Shown: positions 56,054 to 64,000 of the stretch, in pieces
Layout: every line of letters begins with the position of its first letter
Numbering within the stretch: the first letter of the stretch is position 1
Assembly (NCBI GenBank): GCA_963840535.1
Contig: CAWIZJ010000062.1
Span: 1-64,000, forward strand
Direction: 5' to 3'
Source: VAZQ01 sp963840535
GTDB taxonomy: Bacteria; Pseudomonadota; Alphaproteobacteria; Rhizobiales; Xanthobacteraceae
Length of the DNA: 64,000 nt
The notes under the pieces: generated by a model
What the model saw: only the letters and a program-made list of their open reading frames with translations
Told to the model about the DNA's origin: nothing
Databases searched by the model: none
Program-made: the position numbers and the translations under genes

Positions 56054-57845
56054 CTACGACCAGCCGAACCGCGACCACCAGCCGCGCGCGAGCTTCTTCA
56101 GCCTGCGCCGCCCATGTCGCAGGCTGTTCGTCCTCCTCCTCCGGAAGCCGCAAGCCGACGCTGGTGACGCGCCCGTCGGTCACCCGATGCGCCAACAGCG
56201 CGATCGGCCCGAGCGGCACGATGTCGCCCTGCCTCGGCCGCCGCTTGACATCGTCGGCGATGTGATCGGCCAGCGATGTCTCGGCATGGTCCGGCGCAAT
56301 CGACAGGCCGTAGATTTCCGCCAGCGCGCCGAGCGTCACGTCGCCGGAGACGAAGAAATCGCCGAGCAGGCGCGGATCGGGCACCGCCGGTGGCGGCATT
56401 TCGACGAAGAAACGATCGAGCGCCTGCGCCTTTTCGGGCGGTGCCAGCAGATAGAGATAGTCGCCCTCGCGCACGCCCTGCACCTCGGTCGGCATCAGGA
56501 TGCGCTCCTCGCGCACCACCAGGGTCGGACGCGCCCATGCCGGCAACAAACCGCGCCGCAGGTAGGGACTGTTGGCGCCGATGGGATAACCCACGATCTC
56601 CTGCTCGAGCTGCCCCGGCAGATCGAGCTCGACCCGGCGCGGCAGCGGGTCGCTGCGCACAAACGCGACACCGAGCCAGCGCGCGGCCGGCGCGATGGTC
56701 CAACCCTGAACCAGGAGCGACGTCAGAACGACGATGAAACCCACGTCGAAATAAAGCGGGGCGTTCGGCAGCCCGACGAGGAGCGGGATCGAGGCAATGA
56801 ATATGCCGACCGCCCCGCGCAGTCCCACCCAGGAGATGAACAGCTTCTCCCTCACGCTGAAACGGTAGGGCACGAGGCAGAGGAACACTGCACCCGGCCG
56901 CGCGATCAACATCAAGGTCGCGGCGACCGCCAGGCCGGGCAGGATCGCACCCGGGAGGCGCTCCGGCCACGACAACAGGCCGAGCAACACGAACATCGCG
57001 ATCTGCGCCAGCCAGGTCGCGGCATCGAGGAAGGCGACCACCGTATTGTGGGCTCTCGTGGAGCTGTTTCCGACCACCAGGCCGGCGATATAGACGGCGA
57101 GGAAACCCGACCCGTGGACGGCCTGCGCCAACCCGAAGACGACGACGGCCCCGGTCGCAACGAAGGGCGCGTGCAGACCCTGCGGCAGGTCGAGCCGGTT
57201 GAGCACCAGCACCACCGCGCGGCCGCCGAAGTACCCGGCCAGCGCTCCGAGGATCGCCTCCTGCATCAACAGCGTCACGATCTCGTGCCAAGGCTTGCTG
57301 CCTACCAGCAGGATCTCCACCAGAACGATGGTGAGGAAGATCGCGAAGGGGTCGTTGATGCCGGATTCGACCTCGAGCGTCGCATTGACGCGCGGCCGCA
57401 ACCGCAGCCCGCGCGCGTGCAGCAGGAAGAAGACGGCGGCCGCGTCGGTGGAGGCGACGACCGCACCCACGAGCAGGGCTTCGGTCCAGCTCAGACCCAG
57501 CGTCCACACCGCGGCCGGCGCCGTCAGTGCAGCGGTCGCGAGCACGCCCACCGTCGACAGCATGCCCGCCGGCCCGATCACGTTCCGGAAGGTCTGGAAT
57601 CGGGTTCGCAGGCCACCGTCGAACAGGATGAGCCCGAGCGCCACCGAGCCCACGGTGTAGGCAACTTCCACATCGTCGAACTTGATGCCGAGGGGGCCTG
57701 CCTCGCCGGCCACCATGCCCACGATCAGAAACACCAGCAACAACGGCGCCCCGAAGCGCATGGCAATCAGGCTCGACAGGATGCCGGCCAGCACCAGGAG
57801 CGAGCCGAGCAAAATCCCGATGCTGATGGTCTCGAGGGACGCCAC
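56054..57845 (-). CDS. K+/H+ antiporter (NhaP2/CvrA-type), C-terminal frameshift
   Basis: CPA1-type cation/proton antiporter with about 12 helices (MASLETISIGILLGSLLVLA, then FDGGLRTRF, GAVVASTDAAAVFFLLHARG and ESGINDPFAIFLTIVLVEIL), followed by a TrkA-C-like and a CorC-type regulatory region (LLAHRVTDGRVTSVGLRLPE). In the current frame the gene would run on to 55617 across the opposite-strand BtuF-like gene. Shifting one base near 56090 gives RLKKLARGWWSRFGWS and a stop at 56054, an ordinary ending; the length is then 1792 bases (3n+1). I annotate the shifted end. Confidence 0.85.
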
Positions 57846-57958
57846 GGGTGTGATTCCTTACCGTGCTATTGGAAAGGCTGGCGGGCAAGGCGGCAACGAC
57901 AAACATTCGGCAGGGCGGCGGTACCGATGCCGCACTGAAAGCAGCACCCCCTCCCCGA

Positions 57959-57982
57959 CCCTCCCCCGCAAGCGGGGGAGGG
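57959..57982. repeat. REP/RPE-type palindrome, copy 1
   Basis: CCCTCCCCCGC-AA-GCGGGGGAGGG: perfect 11-bp arms, 2-base loop. Flanks (CAGCACCCCCTCCCCGA before it) match copy 2 reversed, so the two are inverted copies of one family that is common in Bradyrhizobium-type genomes. Confidence 0.85.
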
Positions 57983-58141
57983 AGGCAGCCGTGCCCGCTG
58001 CACAGCCGAGCACGCCACGGAAGCGACGTACGTCGCTGTCGAGACGAACGAGCGAATGTCGATTACGCGGCGCGTTGTCAATTACGCGGCGGTACCGATT
58101 GCGCGGCGGTGCCGATTGCGGCGCGAGCGTGCCGCAGCTTT

Positions 58142-58165
58142 CCCTCCCCCGCCTGCGGGGGAGGG
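58142..58165. repeat. REP/RPE-type palindrome, copy 2 (inverted)
   Basis: Arms identical to copy 1 with loop CT. Read on the minus strand its left flank is CAGAGCCCCCACCCTGA, clearly related to the copy 1 flank. Between the two copies lie short imperfect tandem units of the form GATTRCGCGGCG at 58055-58130. Confidence 0.85.
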
Positions 58166-58266
58166 TCAGGGTGGGGGCTCTGCACGGCGTGCGTTCCGAA
58201 TCGGGTCGACACGATGTCGGCAGCCACGTACTACGCCTGTGGGATCGCCGACCGAGGAGGAACGTC

Positions 58267-59175
58267 GTGACCGCGCCGGGGCCGTTCCTCCCGGGATCTT
58301 GGAAACGGTCGCCGAGCATCGTGGGCGTGCTCTGCGGCGCCGGCGCGGCGCTGTTCTGGGCGGCCGGCTTCGTCGCCGCGCGCCATGGCATCACCGCCGG
58401 GCTTTCGCCGATGGACATCGCGTTTCATCGCTTCGTCTGGGCAGGACTGGTGTTCCTGCCGCTGCTGGCCCGTAGCGGCCTGACCGACCTGGGCGGCGTG
58501 AGCTGGGGACAAGGCTCCTTGCTGACGCTCGCTGGCGGGCTGCCCCTGGCCTTGTTCAGCTATGCCGGATTTCTGTTCGTGCCGCTCGCCCATGGCGGAG
58601 TGATCCAGCCGTCTTGCGCCGCACTCGGTGGGCTTGTGCTGGCCACTGCAGTGCTCGAGGAGAAGCTGCCGGCGCAGCGGGCCCTGGGGGCGCTCGTCAT
58701 CGTCGCCGGGCTCGCCGTGATCGGCGTCGAGGCGCTTGCGACCCTCGGGACGCGCGGCCTGGTCGGCGACCTTTCGTTCGCCATCGCCGGCCTGTTGTTT
58801 GCGACGTTCGGAATGCTGCTGCGGCTGTGGCGCATCACGCCGACGCGGGCGGTCGCCGTCACCAGCGTGGTGTCGTTGGTCGCCCTTCCGATCCAATGGA
58901 TGGCCTTCGGCTTCGAGCGCATGTTCGGCCTCGGGGTCCTGGAGAACCTTTTGCAGCTCGTGGCACAGGGCATCTTCGCGGGCGCCGGTGCGACCTATCT
59001 GTTCACGCGTTCAGTCGAGCTGCTGGGCGCCGGCCGCGCCGCGGTGTTTCCCTCACTGGTGCCGGGCTTCACGCTGCTGATCGGCCTGCTCGTGCTCGGC
59101 GAGGTGCCGAGCCTGGCGCAACTCGCAGGCTTTGCGATCGTGCTGGCCGGCTTCCGCCTGACGCAGAAGGCGTAA
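58267..59175 (+). CDS. EamA (DMT superfamily) transporter
   Basis: Ten-helix drug/metabolite exporter of 302 residues with two EamA halves (first: GVLCGAGAALFWAAGFVAAR; second: DLSFAIAGLLFATFGMLLRL), and PLAHGGVIQPSCAALGGLVL in the middle. The GTG at 58267 is chosen because AGGAGG lies about six bases before it. The substrate cannot be inferred. The frame is intact. Confidence 0.88.
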   Translation: MTAPGPFLPGSWKRSPSIVGVLCGAGAALFWAAGFVAARHGITAGLSPMDIAFHRFVWAGLVFLPLLARSGLTDLGGVSWGQGSLLTLAGGLPLALFSYAGFLFVPLAHGGVIQPSCAALGGLVLATAVLEEKLPAQRALGALVIVAGLAVIGVEALATLGTRGLVGDLSFAIAGLLFATFGMLLRLWRITPTRAVAVTSVVSLVALPIQWMAFGFERMFGLGVLENLLQLVAQGIFAGAGATYLFTRSVELLGAGRAAVFPSLVPGFTLLIGLLVLGEVPSLAQLAGFAIVLAGFRLTQKA

Positions 59176-59197
59176 GCGGGATCGGCCTGCGCATTCC

Positions 59198-60442
59198 CTA
59201 CTCCGGCCCGGCATATTTGCCGGCGGTATCGGGAAACATCGACTTCACGATCTTGAATTTCGATATGTCGACGGTGGCATCCATGTGCAGGAAGATGGCG
59301 GCGTCACGGAAGATCTTTTCCACGCCGAAATCGAGCATGACGCCGTTGCCGCCGTGCAGCTCCAGACAATGCTGCGCGACCTTGAGGATCTCCTCCGAGG
59401 CGAACAGCTTGACCATGTTGCAAAGCATGTCGGCATCGGCGGCGTTGTCGTCGACCGCATGCGCCGCACGATCGAGCAGCGCCCGCACCGCCTCGATCCG
59501 CGTCGCCATGTCGGCGAGGCGCAGCGCCACCGCCTGGTGCTTGATCAGGATGCGCCCGCCCTGGGTATAGTTCTGCACGTATTGGGCCGCGGCCTCGAAG
59601 GCATGCACGCCGACTCCGAGATTCTTCGATGCCTGGATGATCTTGCCAGGACGAAAATAGACCCCGGCCTTGCCCAAGGCATCGTTCTCGACCAGCAGAT
59701 GATCGTTGGGCACGAACATGTCCTCGAATACCAGCTCCCCGTTGTTCATGAACCGACAGCCCATGGTCTCGTTGCAGCGCGCGACCGTCAGCCCCGGCGT
59801 CTCGCGCGGCACCAGGAACGACGATGTGCCCTTCAACATGCCGACCTTCGGATTGCTGTTGGCGTAGACCACGTAGAGGCCGGCATCGTAACCGTTGGAG
59901 ATGAACTGCTTGCGGCCGTTGATGACCCAGCCGCCGTTCCTTCTGACGGCACGCGTCTGCATGGCGGCTTCCGGCACGTCGTAGGGCAGCCAGCGGTCGG
60001 AGGCGCCGCGCGGTTCGGTGAGGCAATGCGCCAGCAGGAACTGCGGGTCCTCGGTCAGGCGCGCGAACCATTTCTGCTGCAGGTGCTGCGGCGCCAGGTT
60101 GCGCAGGAGGACGGACACTTTCCAGTTCTGCACCAGCTTGTCGGCGAGACCGGAATCGCCGCGCGCGATCTCCTCGGAAATCAGCGCAAAGGTACGGACC
60201 TCGCTCCCGGGATCGAGCTCGACGCCGCCGAACCTCTCCGGCACGCCGAGCGTGCGAATGCCGATACGGTCGGCACCGTCCAGTATTTCCGGCGGCAGGC
60301 GAGCACCCGGATTCATGTCCCACTCGCGCTGCCAGCTCGAACGGATGAACGGCGTGACCACCTCGTCGACGAAATCGCGGCAGGATTGCCGCATCAGGCG
60401 CTGCTCTTCGGAGAGGCCGCGGGTCGGAGCGATATCGAGCAT
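59198..60442 (-). CDS. Acyl-CoA dehydrogenase
   Basis: FAD enzyme of 414 residues forming an alpha,beta double bond in acyl-CoA esters. N-terminal helical domain (EEQRLMRQSCRDFVDEVVTP), middle beta domain (AHCLTEPRGASD, NGRKQFISNGYDAGLYVVYA), and a C-terminal helical domain with QHCLELHGGNGVMLDFGVEK, the CoA/FAD-interacting loop. The chain-length class cannot be fixed. It follows the aminotransferase gene on the same strand with a 22-base gap, so they are probably cotranscribed. Confidence 0.93.
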   Translation of the reverse strand: MLDIAPTRGLSEEQRLMRQSCRDFVDEVVTPFIRSSWQREWDMNPGARLPPEILDGADRIGIRTLGVPERFGGVELDPGSEVRTFALISEEIARGDSGLADKLVQNWKVSVLLRNLAPQHLQQKWFARLTEDPQFLLAHCLTEPRGASDRWLPYDVPEAAMQTRAVRRNGGWVINGRKQFISNGYDAGLYVVYANSNPKVGMLKGTSSFLVPRETPGLTVARCNETMGCRFMNNGELVFEDMFVPNDHLLVENDALGKAGVYFRPGKIIQASKNLGVGVHAFEAAAQYVQNYTQGGRILIKHQAVALRLADMATRIEAVRALLDRAAHAVDDNAADADMLCNMVKLFASEEILKVAQHCLELHGGNGVMLDFGVEKIFRDAAIFLHMDATVDISKFKIVKSMFPDTAGKYAGPE

Positions 60443-60464
60443 GCCGGTGCTCCAGGATCGTGGG

Positions 60465-61646
60465 TTATGCCGCCTTGCGGCTCGCCAGGAACGTCCCCAT
60501 CCGATCGAGCGCCTTCAGGATGTTCTCTGTCGAGTTGGCATACGATAGCCGGACATAGCCCTCGCCCAGGATGCCGAAGTCCGGACCGCCAATGATGGCG
60601 ACGCCGGCATCCTCGAGCAACGAGGACGCCAGCGCCTTGGCCTTCCAGCCGGTGCGCCCGATGTTCGGGAAGGCGTAGAATGCGCCCTTCGGCGTGGCGC
60701 AACCGACGCCGGGAAGGCGGTTGAGGCCGTCGACCACGACTTTGCGCCGCCGGTCGAATTCCGCCACCATCCTCGCCACTTCGTCCTGCGGCCCCGTGAG
60801 CGCCGCGAGCCCGGCATATTGCGCCGGAGCGTTGACGCAGGAGTGCAGGTTGACCGCGAGCTTGCGCGCATAGTCGTAGAGCTTGCCGGGCCAGATCGCG
60901 TATCCGAGCCGCCAGCCCGTCATCGCATAGGTCTTCGACCAGCCGTTGAGCAGGATCAGCCGGTCGCGAATCGACGGATACGATAGCAGGCACACGTGGC
61001 TCTCGCCGTCATAGATCATGTGATCGTAGATCTCGTCCGACATCACGGCGACGTCGGGAAATCGCTCGAGGCCGGCGATCAGCCGGTCGACCTCGCTCTT
61101 CGGGGTGACGCCACCGGTCGGATTGGCCGGCGAGTTCACGATCAGAAGCCGCGTCCGCGGCGTGATCAGCTTCAGCGTCTCCTCGGCCGAGAACGCAAAA
61201 CCGTTCTCCTCGCGGATCGGCACCGGCACCGGCCGTGCCCCGGTATACTCGATCATCGAGCGATAGATGGGAAAGCCGGGATCGGGATAAAGAATGTCAG
61301 CCCCGGGCTCGCCGAACATCAGGATCGACATGAACATCGTCGGCTTGCCGCCGGGGAGAACCATCACCTCGTCGGGCGAGACGCTCACCTCGAAGCGCTT
61401 GTGCAAGTCGGCGGCGACCGCCTCGCGCAGCGGCGCGATCCCGACCGCCGGCGTATAGCCGTGGTGGCCGTCGCGCAGCGCCTTCACGGCGGCCTCGACG
61501 ATGAAATCGGGAGTACGGAAATCGGGCTGGCCGATGCCGAGATTGATGACATCACGGCCCTGCGCGGCGAGCTGGGTGGCGCGCGCAAGCACGGCAAAGG
61601 CGTTCTCCTCGCCGATGCGATCGAAGGCGCCGATGGTACGAAGCAT
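60465..61646 (-). CDS. Class I/II pyridoxal-phosphate aminotransferase
   Basis: PLP enzyme of 393 residues of the aspartate-aminotransferase fold, subgroup I-gamma type. It shows LGIGQPDFRTPDFIVEAAVK, NSPANPTGG, MSDEIYDHMIYDGE, and the Schiff-base Lys in NGWSKTYAMTGWRLGYAIWP. The C-terminal Arg that binds the substrate carboxylate is in GYVRLSYANS. The ATG 61646 is preceded by GGGGAG. The specific amino donor is unknown. The frame is intact. Confidence 0.93.
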   Translation of the reverse strand: MLRTIGAFDRIGEENAFAVLARATQLAAQGRDVINLGIGQPDFRTPDFIVEAAVKALRDGHHGYTPAVGIAPLREAVAADLHKRFEVSVSPDEVMVLPGGKPTMFMSILMFGEPGADILYPDPGFPIYRSMIEYTGARPVPVPIREENGFAFSAEETLKLITPRTRLLIVNSPANPTGGVTPKSEVDRLIAGLERFPDVAVMSDEIYDHMIYDGESHVCLLSYPSIRDRLILLNGWSKTYAMTGWRLGYAIWPGKLYDYARKLAVNLHSCVNAPAQYAGLAALTGPQDEVARMVAEFDRRRKVVVDGLNRLPGVGCATPKGAFYAFPNIGRTGWKAKALASSLLEDAGVAIIGGPDFGILGEGYVRLSYANSTENILKALDRMGTFLASRKAA

Positions 61647-61842
61647 GACGGTCTCCCCTGGCTTCCCCTCTTGTCCGGCCCGAGCCGATTTGGCGCCGGA
61701 GTTCAGCGCATCCCCGGAGCGAAAGCAACCAGCGGACCGGTTCGCCACCTGCTTGCCGCAGTCGGTCGTCGGCGATCGGAATAGACATCGGCCCGTTGCT
61801 CTGATTACTGATTGCCGATCTCCTCCCGAACCTGGGTCGCTC

Positions 61843-62680
61843 ATGCCATCGCCTTCCGAAAAGCGCCGCACCTTCCGCAAGCTGCACGAGACCGGCTGCT
61901 TCGTCATTCCCAATCCGTGGGACATCGGCTCCGCACGCTATCTGCAACATCTCGGATTCAAGGCCCTGGCCTCGACCAGCGCCGGCTATGCCTTCGCGCA
62001 GGGCTATGCGGACGGCGCGGTCCCGCGCGACCGAATGCTGGCGCATCTCGCCGAGCTGGTGGACGCGACCGACGTCCCGGTGAATGCCGACTTCGAGGGC
62101 GGCTATGCCGACGCGCCCGCGGCGGTGGCGGACAGCGTGCGCCTGTGCGTGGAGACCGGGGTGGCGCGGCCTGTCGATCGAGGATTCGACCAGCGATCCC
62201 GCCGTCCCGCTTTACGATTTCGACCTGGCGCTCGCGCGCGTGCGAGCCGCACGCGCTGCAATCGACAGCACCGGTGCCGATGTCGTGTTCACCGCGCGCA
62301 GCGAAGGCTTCATCCGCGGCCGGCCCGATCTCGAGGAAACCATCCGCCGTCTCCAGGCATTCTCCGCCGCCGGCGCCGACTGCCTCTATGCCCCGGGCAT
62401 CCGGCAGCGCGAGCAGATCGAGGCGGTGGTGCAGGCGGTCGCTCCCAAGCCGGTCAACCTCCTGGTATCGGGCGCCGGTCTCACCGTGGCGGATATCGCC
62501 GCCATGGGCGTGCGCCGCATCAGCGTCGGCGGCACCCTCGCGCGCGTGGCCTGGCACGCGGCCATCCGCTCGGCGCGCGAGATCGCCGATGCGGGCAGGT
62601 TCGACAGTTTCGCCGGGATCATCTCGAACGCGGACCTCAATGCCTTCTTCCGCGACGACGCCAAGAGCCAGCGGCGATGA
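61843..62680 (+). CDS. Isocitrate lyase/PEP mutase-family protein, one frameshift
   Basis: TIM-barrel C-C or C-P lyase of the PEP mutase superfamily, about 279 residues. FVIPNPWDIGSARYLQHLGF and VPVNADFEGGYADAP are the metal-binding strand and the loop. An extra base near 62163 shifts the frame to AGLSIEDSTSD, then ADVVFTARSEGFIRGRPDLE and AGADCLYAPGI. The length of 838 bases (3n+1) agrees. The lyase-type KKCGH loop is not visible, so the reaction (oxaloacetate decarboxylase, 2-methylisocitrate lyase-like, or other) is open. Its stop overlaps the GNAT start. Confidence 0.85.
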
Positions 62681-63399
62681 CCCCTGCCTGGGAACCGCAC
62701 CCGTCCACCGGACAGCCGGTCGGCCTGCCGGTCGACGAAACGCCCGCCCGCCGGCCGGCGCCGGTGACGCTCGAAGGCCGCTACGGATGCGTGGAGCGGC
62801 TTTCCCCGCAACATGCCGCGGCATTGTGGGAGTGCCTGTGCGGCCACGACCACGTCTGGACCTACATGTCGACCTATGGCCCGTTCACCGACTCTCCGAC
62901 ATTCTCCCAATGGCTCGCCGGCCGCACCCAACTCGACGATCCCTATTCCTATGCGGTGGTGGACCGGTCGGGCCGAGCGGTCGGCATCGCCACGCTGATG
63001 GAGATCCGTCCGGCCATGCGCGTCATCGAGGTCGGGCACATCGTCTATTCGCCGACGCTGATGCGCACGCCGCTCGGAACCGAAGCGCAGTATCTCCTCG
63101 CCCGATACGCGTTCGAGGACCTCGGTTACCGGCGTTACGAATGGAAATGCAACGCGCTCAACGCCGCCTCGCGTCGAGCCGCGTTGCGCTACGGCTTCGT
63201 CTACGAGGGGACCTTTCGGCAGCATCTGATCGCCAAGGGCCGCAACCGCGACAATGCCTGGTTCTCCATGCTCGACGGCGAGTGGCCGGCGCGCAAGGCC
63301 GCGTTCGAGCGCTGGCTGGCGCCGGAGAACTTCGATGCGACCGGCAGGCAGAAAGTGAGCCTGCGCGAGCTCAATGGCGTCAAGACATGCACGTCCTGA
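62677..63399 (+). CDS. GNAT-family N-acetyltransferase (RimJ/RimL-like)
   Basis: Acetyl-CoA-dependent acyltransferase of 240 residues. RPAMRVIEVGHIVYSPTLMR forms the beta-4/acetyl-CoA edge, followed by GTEAQYLLARYAFEDLGYRR, EWKCNALNAASRRAALRYGF and EGTFRQHLIAKGRNRDNAWF, the classical RimJ/RimL pattern. Start ATG overlaps the previous stop (ATGA). It ends overlapping the start of the DenD-like gene. The frame is intact. Confidence 0.9.
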   Translation: MTPAWEPHPSTGQPVGLPVDETPARRPAPVTLEGRYGCVERLSPQHAAALWECLCGHDHVWTYMSTYGPFTDSPTFSQWLAGRTQLDDPYSYAVVDRSGRAVGIATLMEIRPAMRVIEVGHIVYSPTLMRTPLGTEAQYLLARYAFEDLGYRRYEWKCNALNAASRRAALRYGFVYEGTFRQHLIAKGRNRDNAWFSMLDGEWPARKAAFERWLAPENFDATGRQKVSLRELNGVKTCTS

Positions 63400-64000
63400 T
63401 CACCGGTGCGGCCGGCATGATCGGCCGCAAGCTCACCGAACGGCTCGCCGAAGGCCGGCGCCCTCGACGGGCATCCGATCGACCAACTCACTCTGCTCGA
63501 CGTTGTTCAGGCAGCAAGGCCCGACGGCTTCGCAGGCAGGGTCGAGATCCTCGCCTGCGACCTCGCTGCACCGGGAAAGGCCGCCGGCGCCGTCGCGGGC
63601 CGTCCCGATATGATCTTCCATCTTGCGGGTGTGGTCTCGGCCGAAGCCGAGCTCGATCTCGACAAGGGCTACCATGTCAATCTCGACGGCACCCGCGCGC
63701 TGCTGGAGGCGATCCGGGCGGCCGGCGACGGCTACCGGCCGAGGCTCGTCTATGCGTCCTCGATCGCGGTGTTCGGCGCACCGTTCCCGGCGACGATCCC
63801 GGACGACTTTCATCTCACGCCGCTCACGTCCTACGGCACCCAGAAGGCGATCGGCGAGGCATTGCTCGCCGACTATACCCGGCGCGGCTTCTGCGACGGA
63901 GTCGGCATCCGCCTGCCGACCATCGTGGTGCGGCCGGGCCAGCCGAACCGGGCGGCCTCGGGCTTCTTCTCCGGGATCATCCGCGAGCCGCTCGCCGGCG
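63387..64000 (+). CDS. NAD-dependent epimerase/dehydratase, D-erythronate dehydrogenase-like (partial, frameshifted)
   Basis: Extended short-chain dehydrogenase, 3' end outside the window. It begins MHVLITGAAGMIGRKLTERL with a GxxGxxG NAD motif. A break near 63450 moves the rest to another frame: PIDQLTLLDVVQAARPDGF, GRPDMIFHLAGVVSAEAELD, LVYASSIAVFG, and SYGTQKAIGEALLADYTRRG with the YxxxK catalytic pair, then IRLPTIVVRPGQPNRAASGF. This last run is characteristic of DenD-type dehydrogenases that oxidise four-carbon sugar acids. It overlaps the GNAT gene by 13 bases. Confidence 0.85.
   Translation, partial: MHVLITGAAGMIGRKLTERLAEGRRPRRASDRPTHSARRCSGSKARRLRRQGRDPRLRPRCTGKGRRRRRGPSRYDLPSCGCGLGRSRARSRQGLPCQSRRHPRAAGGDPGGRRRLPAEARLCVLDRGVRRTVPGDDPGRLSSHAAHVLRHPEGDRRGIARRLYPARLLRRSRHPPADHRGAAGPAEPGGLGLLLRDHPRAARR

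Noticed and set aside
58055..58130. Possible CRISPR-like short array
   Set aside because: The units are imperfect, 15-20 bases long and contiguous without spacers.

Overview
The window is high-GC DNA from an alphaproteobacterium. The order pckA, chvI, chvG, hprK (short form), EIIA-Man, HPr, ahcY and the run rpmH, rnpA, yidC, engB, argB are both typical of Hyphomicrobiales (Rhizobiales). Abundant ABC_sub_bind-type binding proteins, DUF1515, a Ku/LigD operon and IS427/IS1031-type elements point towards the Bradyrhizobium/Xanthobacteraceae side of that order. This is inferred from gene content and order; no marker gene was compared.

Layout. 0-4 kb: the 5' half of a tRNA, a sensor kinase, an FAD disulfide oxidoreductase and a TVP38 membrane protein, all leftward. 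4.3-9.6 kb: core block rpmH-rnpA-yidC-engB, an acyltransferase and argB. 9.65-10.14 kb: IS630 remnant. 10.3-14.4 kb: pckA, an esterase and a HugZ-like flavoprotein, leftward. 14.5-23.1 kb: chvI-chvG-hprK-EIIA-HPr-ahcY, then a class II amidotransferase and lepA. 23.6-30.1 kb: a cupredoxin behind a Fur-like box, two peptidoglycan enzymes (L,D-transpeptidase and MepA), a homodimeric pyruvate-dehydrogenase-type E1, a secreted protein of unknown function and a DUF1515 protein. 30.5-43.2 kb: accessory graveyard with an IS110-family element, two IS5-family elements landed side by side inside a membrane-protein gene, an ISAzo13 remnant, three scraps of a phage terminase-like gene, a short intact tyrosine recombinase with a truncated inverted copy, a decayed core-2/I-branching glycosyltransferase and an RTX fragment. 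43.5-64 kb: ordinary chromosome again: GlsB, Yip1, GMC oxidoreductase, modABC, an NHEJ operon (ku, a BRCT-HTH-TPR protein, ligD), a second L,D-transpeptidase, a BtuF-like binding protein, a K+/H+ antiporter, an EamA exporter, an acyl-CoA dehydrogenase, an aminotransferase, a PEP-mutase-family protein, a GNAT enzyme and a DenD-type dehydrogenase running off the edge.

Functional links. ChvG/ChvI (envelope and acid stress) is co-located with the regulatory nitrogen-PTS output (HprK, EIIA-Man, HPr) and flanked by pckA and ahcY, so carbon/nitrogen state, gluconeogenesis and methyl-cycle genes sit together. The NHEJ operon offers the best candidate for a little-described component: a BRCT-HTH-TPR protein between Ku and LigD.

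Caution on quality. About 20 recognisable genes are broken by one or more single-base frameshifts. Nearly all of those with one apparent break have start-to-stop lengths of 3n+1, meaning one extra base, and breaks often lie in G/C runs. The essential genes near them are intact. I read most of these as indels in the assembly rather than true pseudogenes, except inside 33-43 kb where decay is clearly real. Frameshifted genes are given start to stop as one feature.
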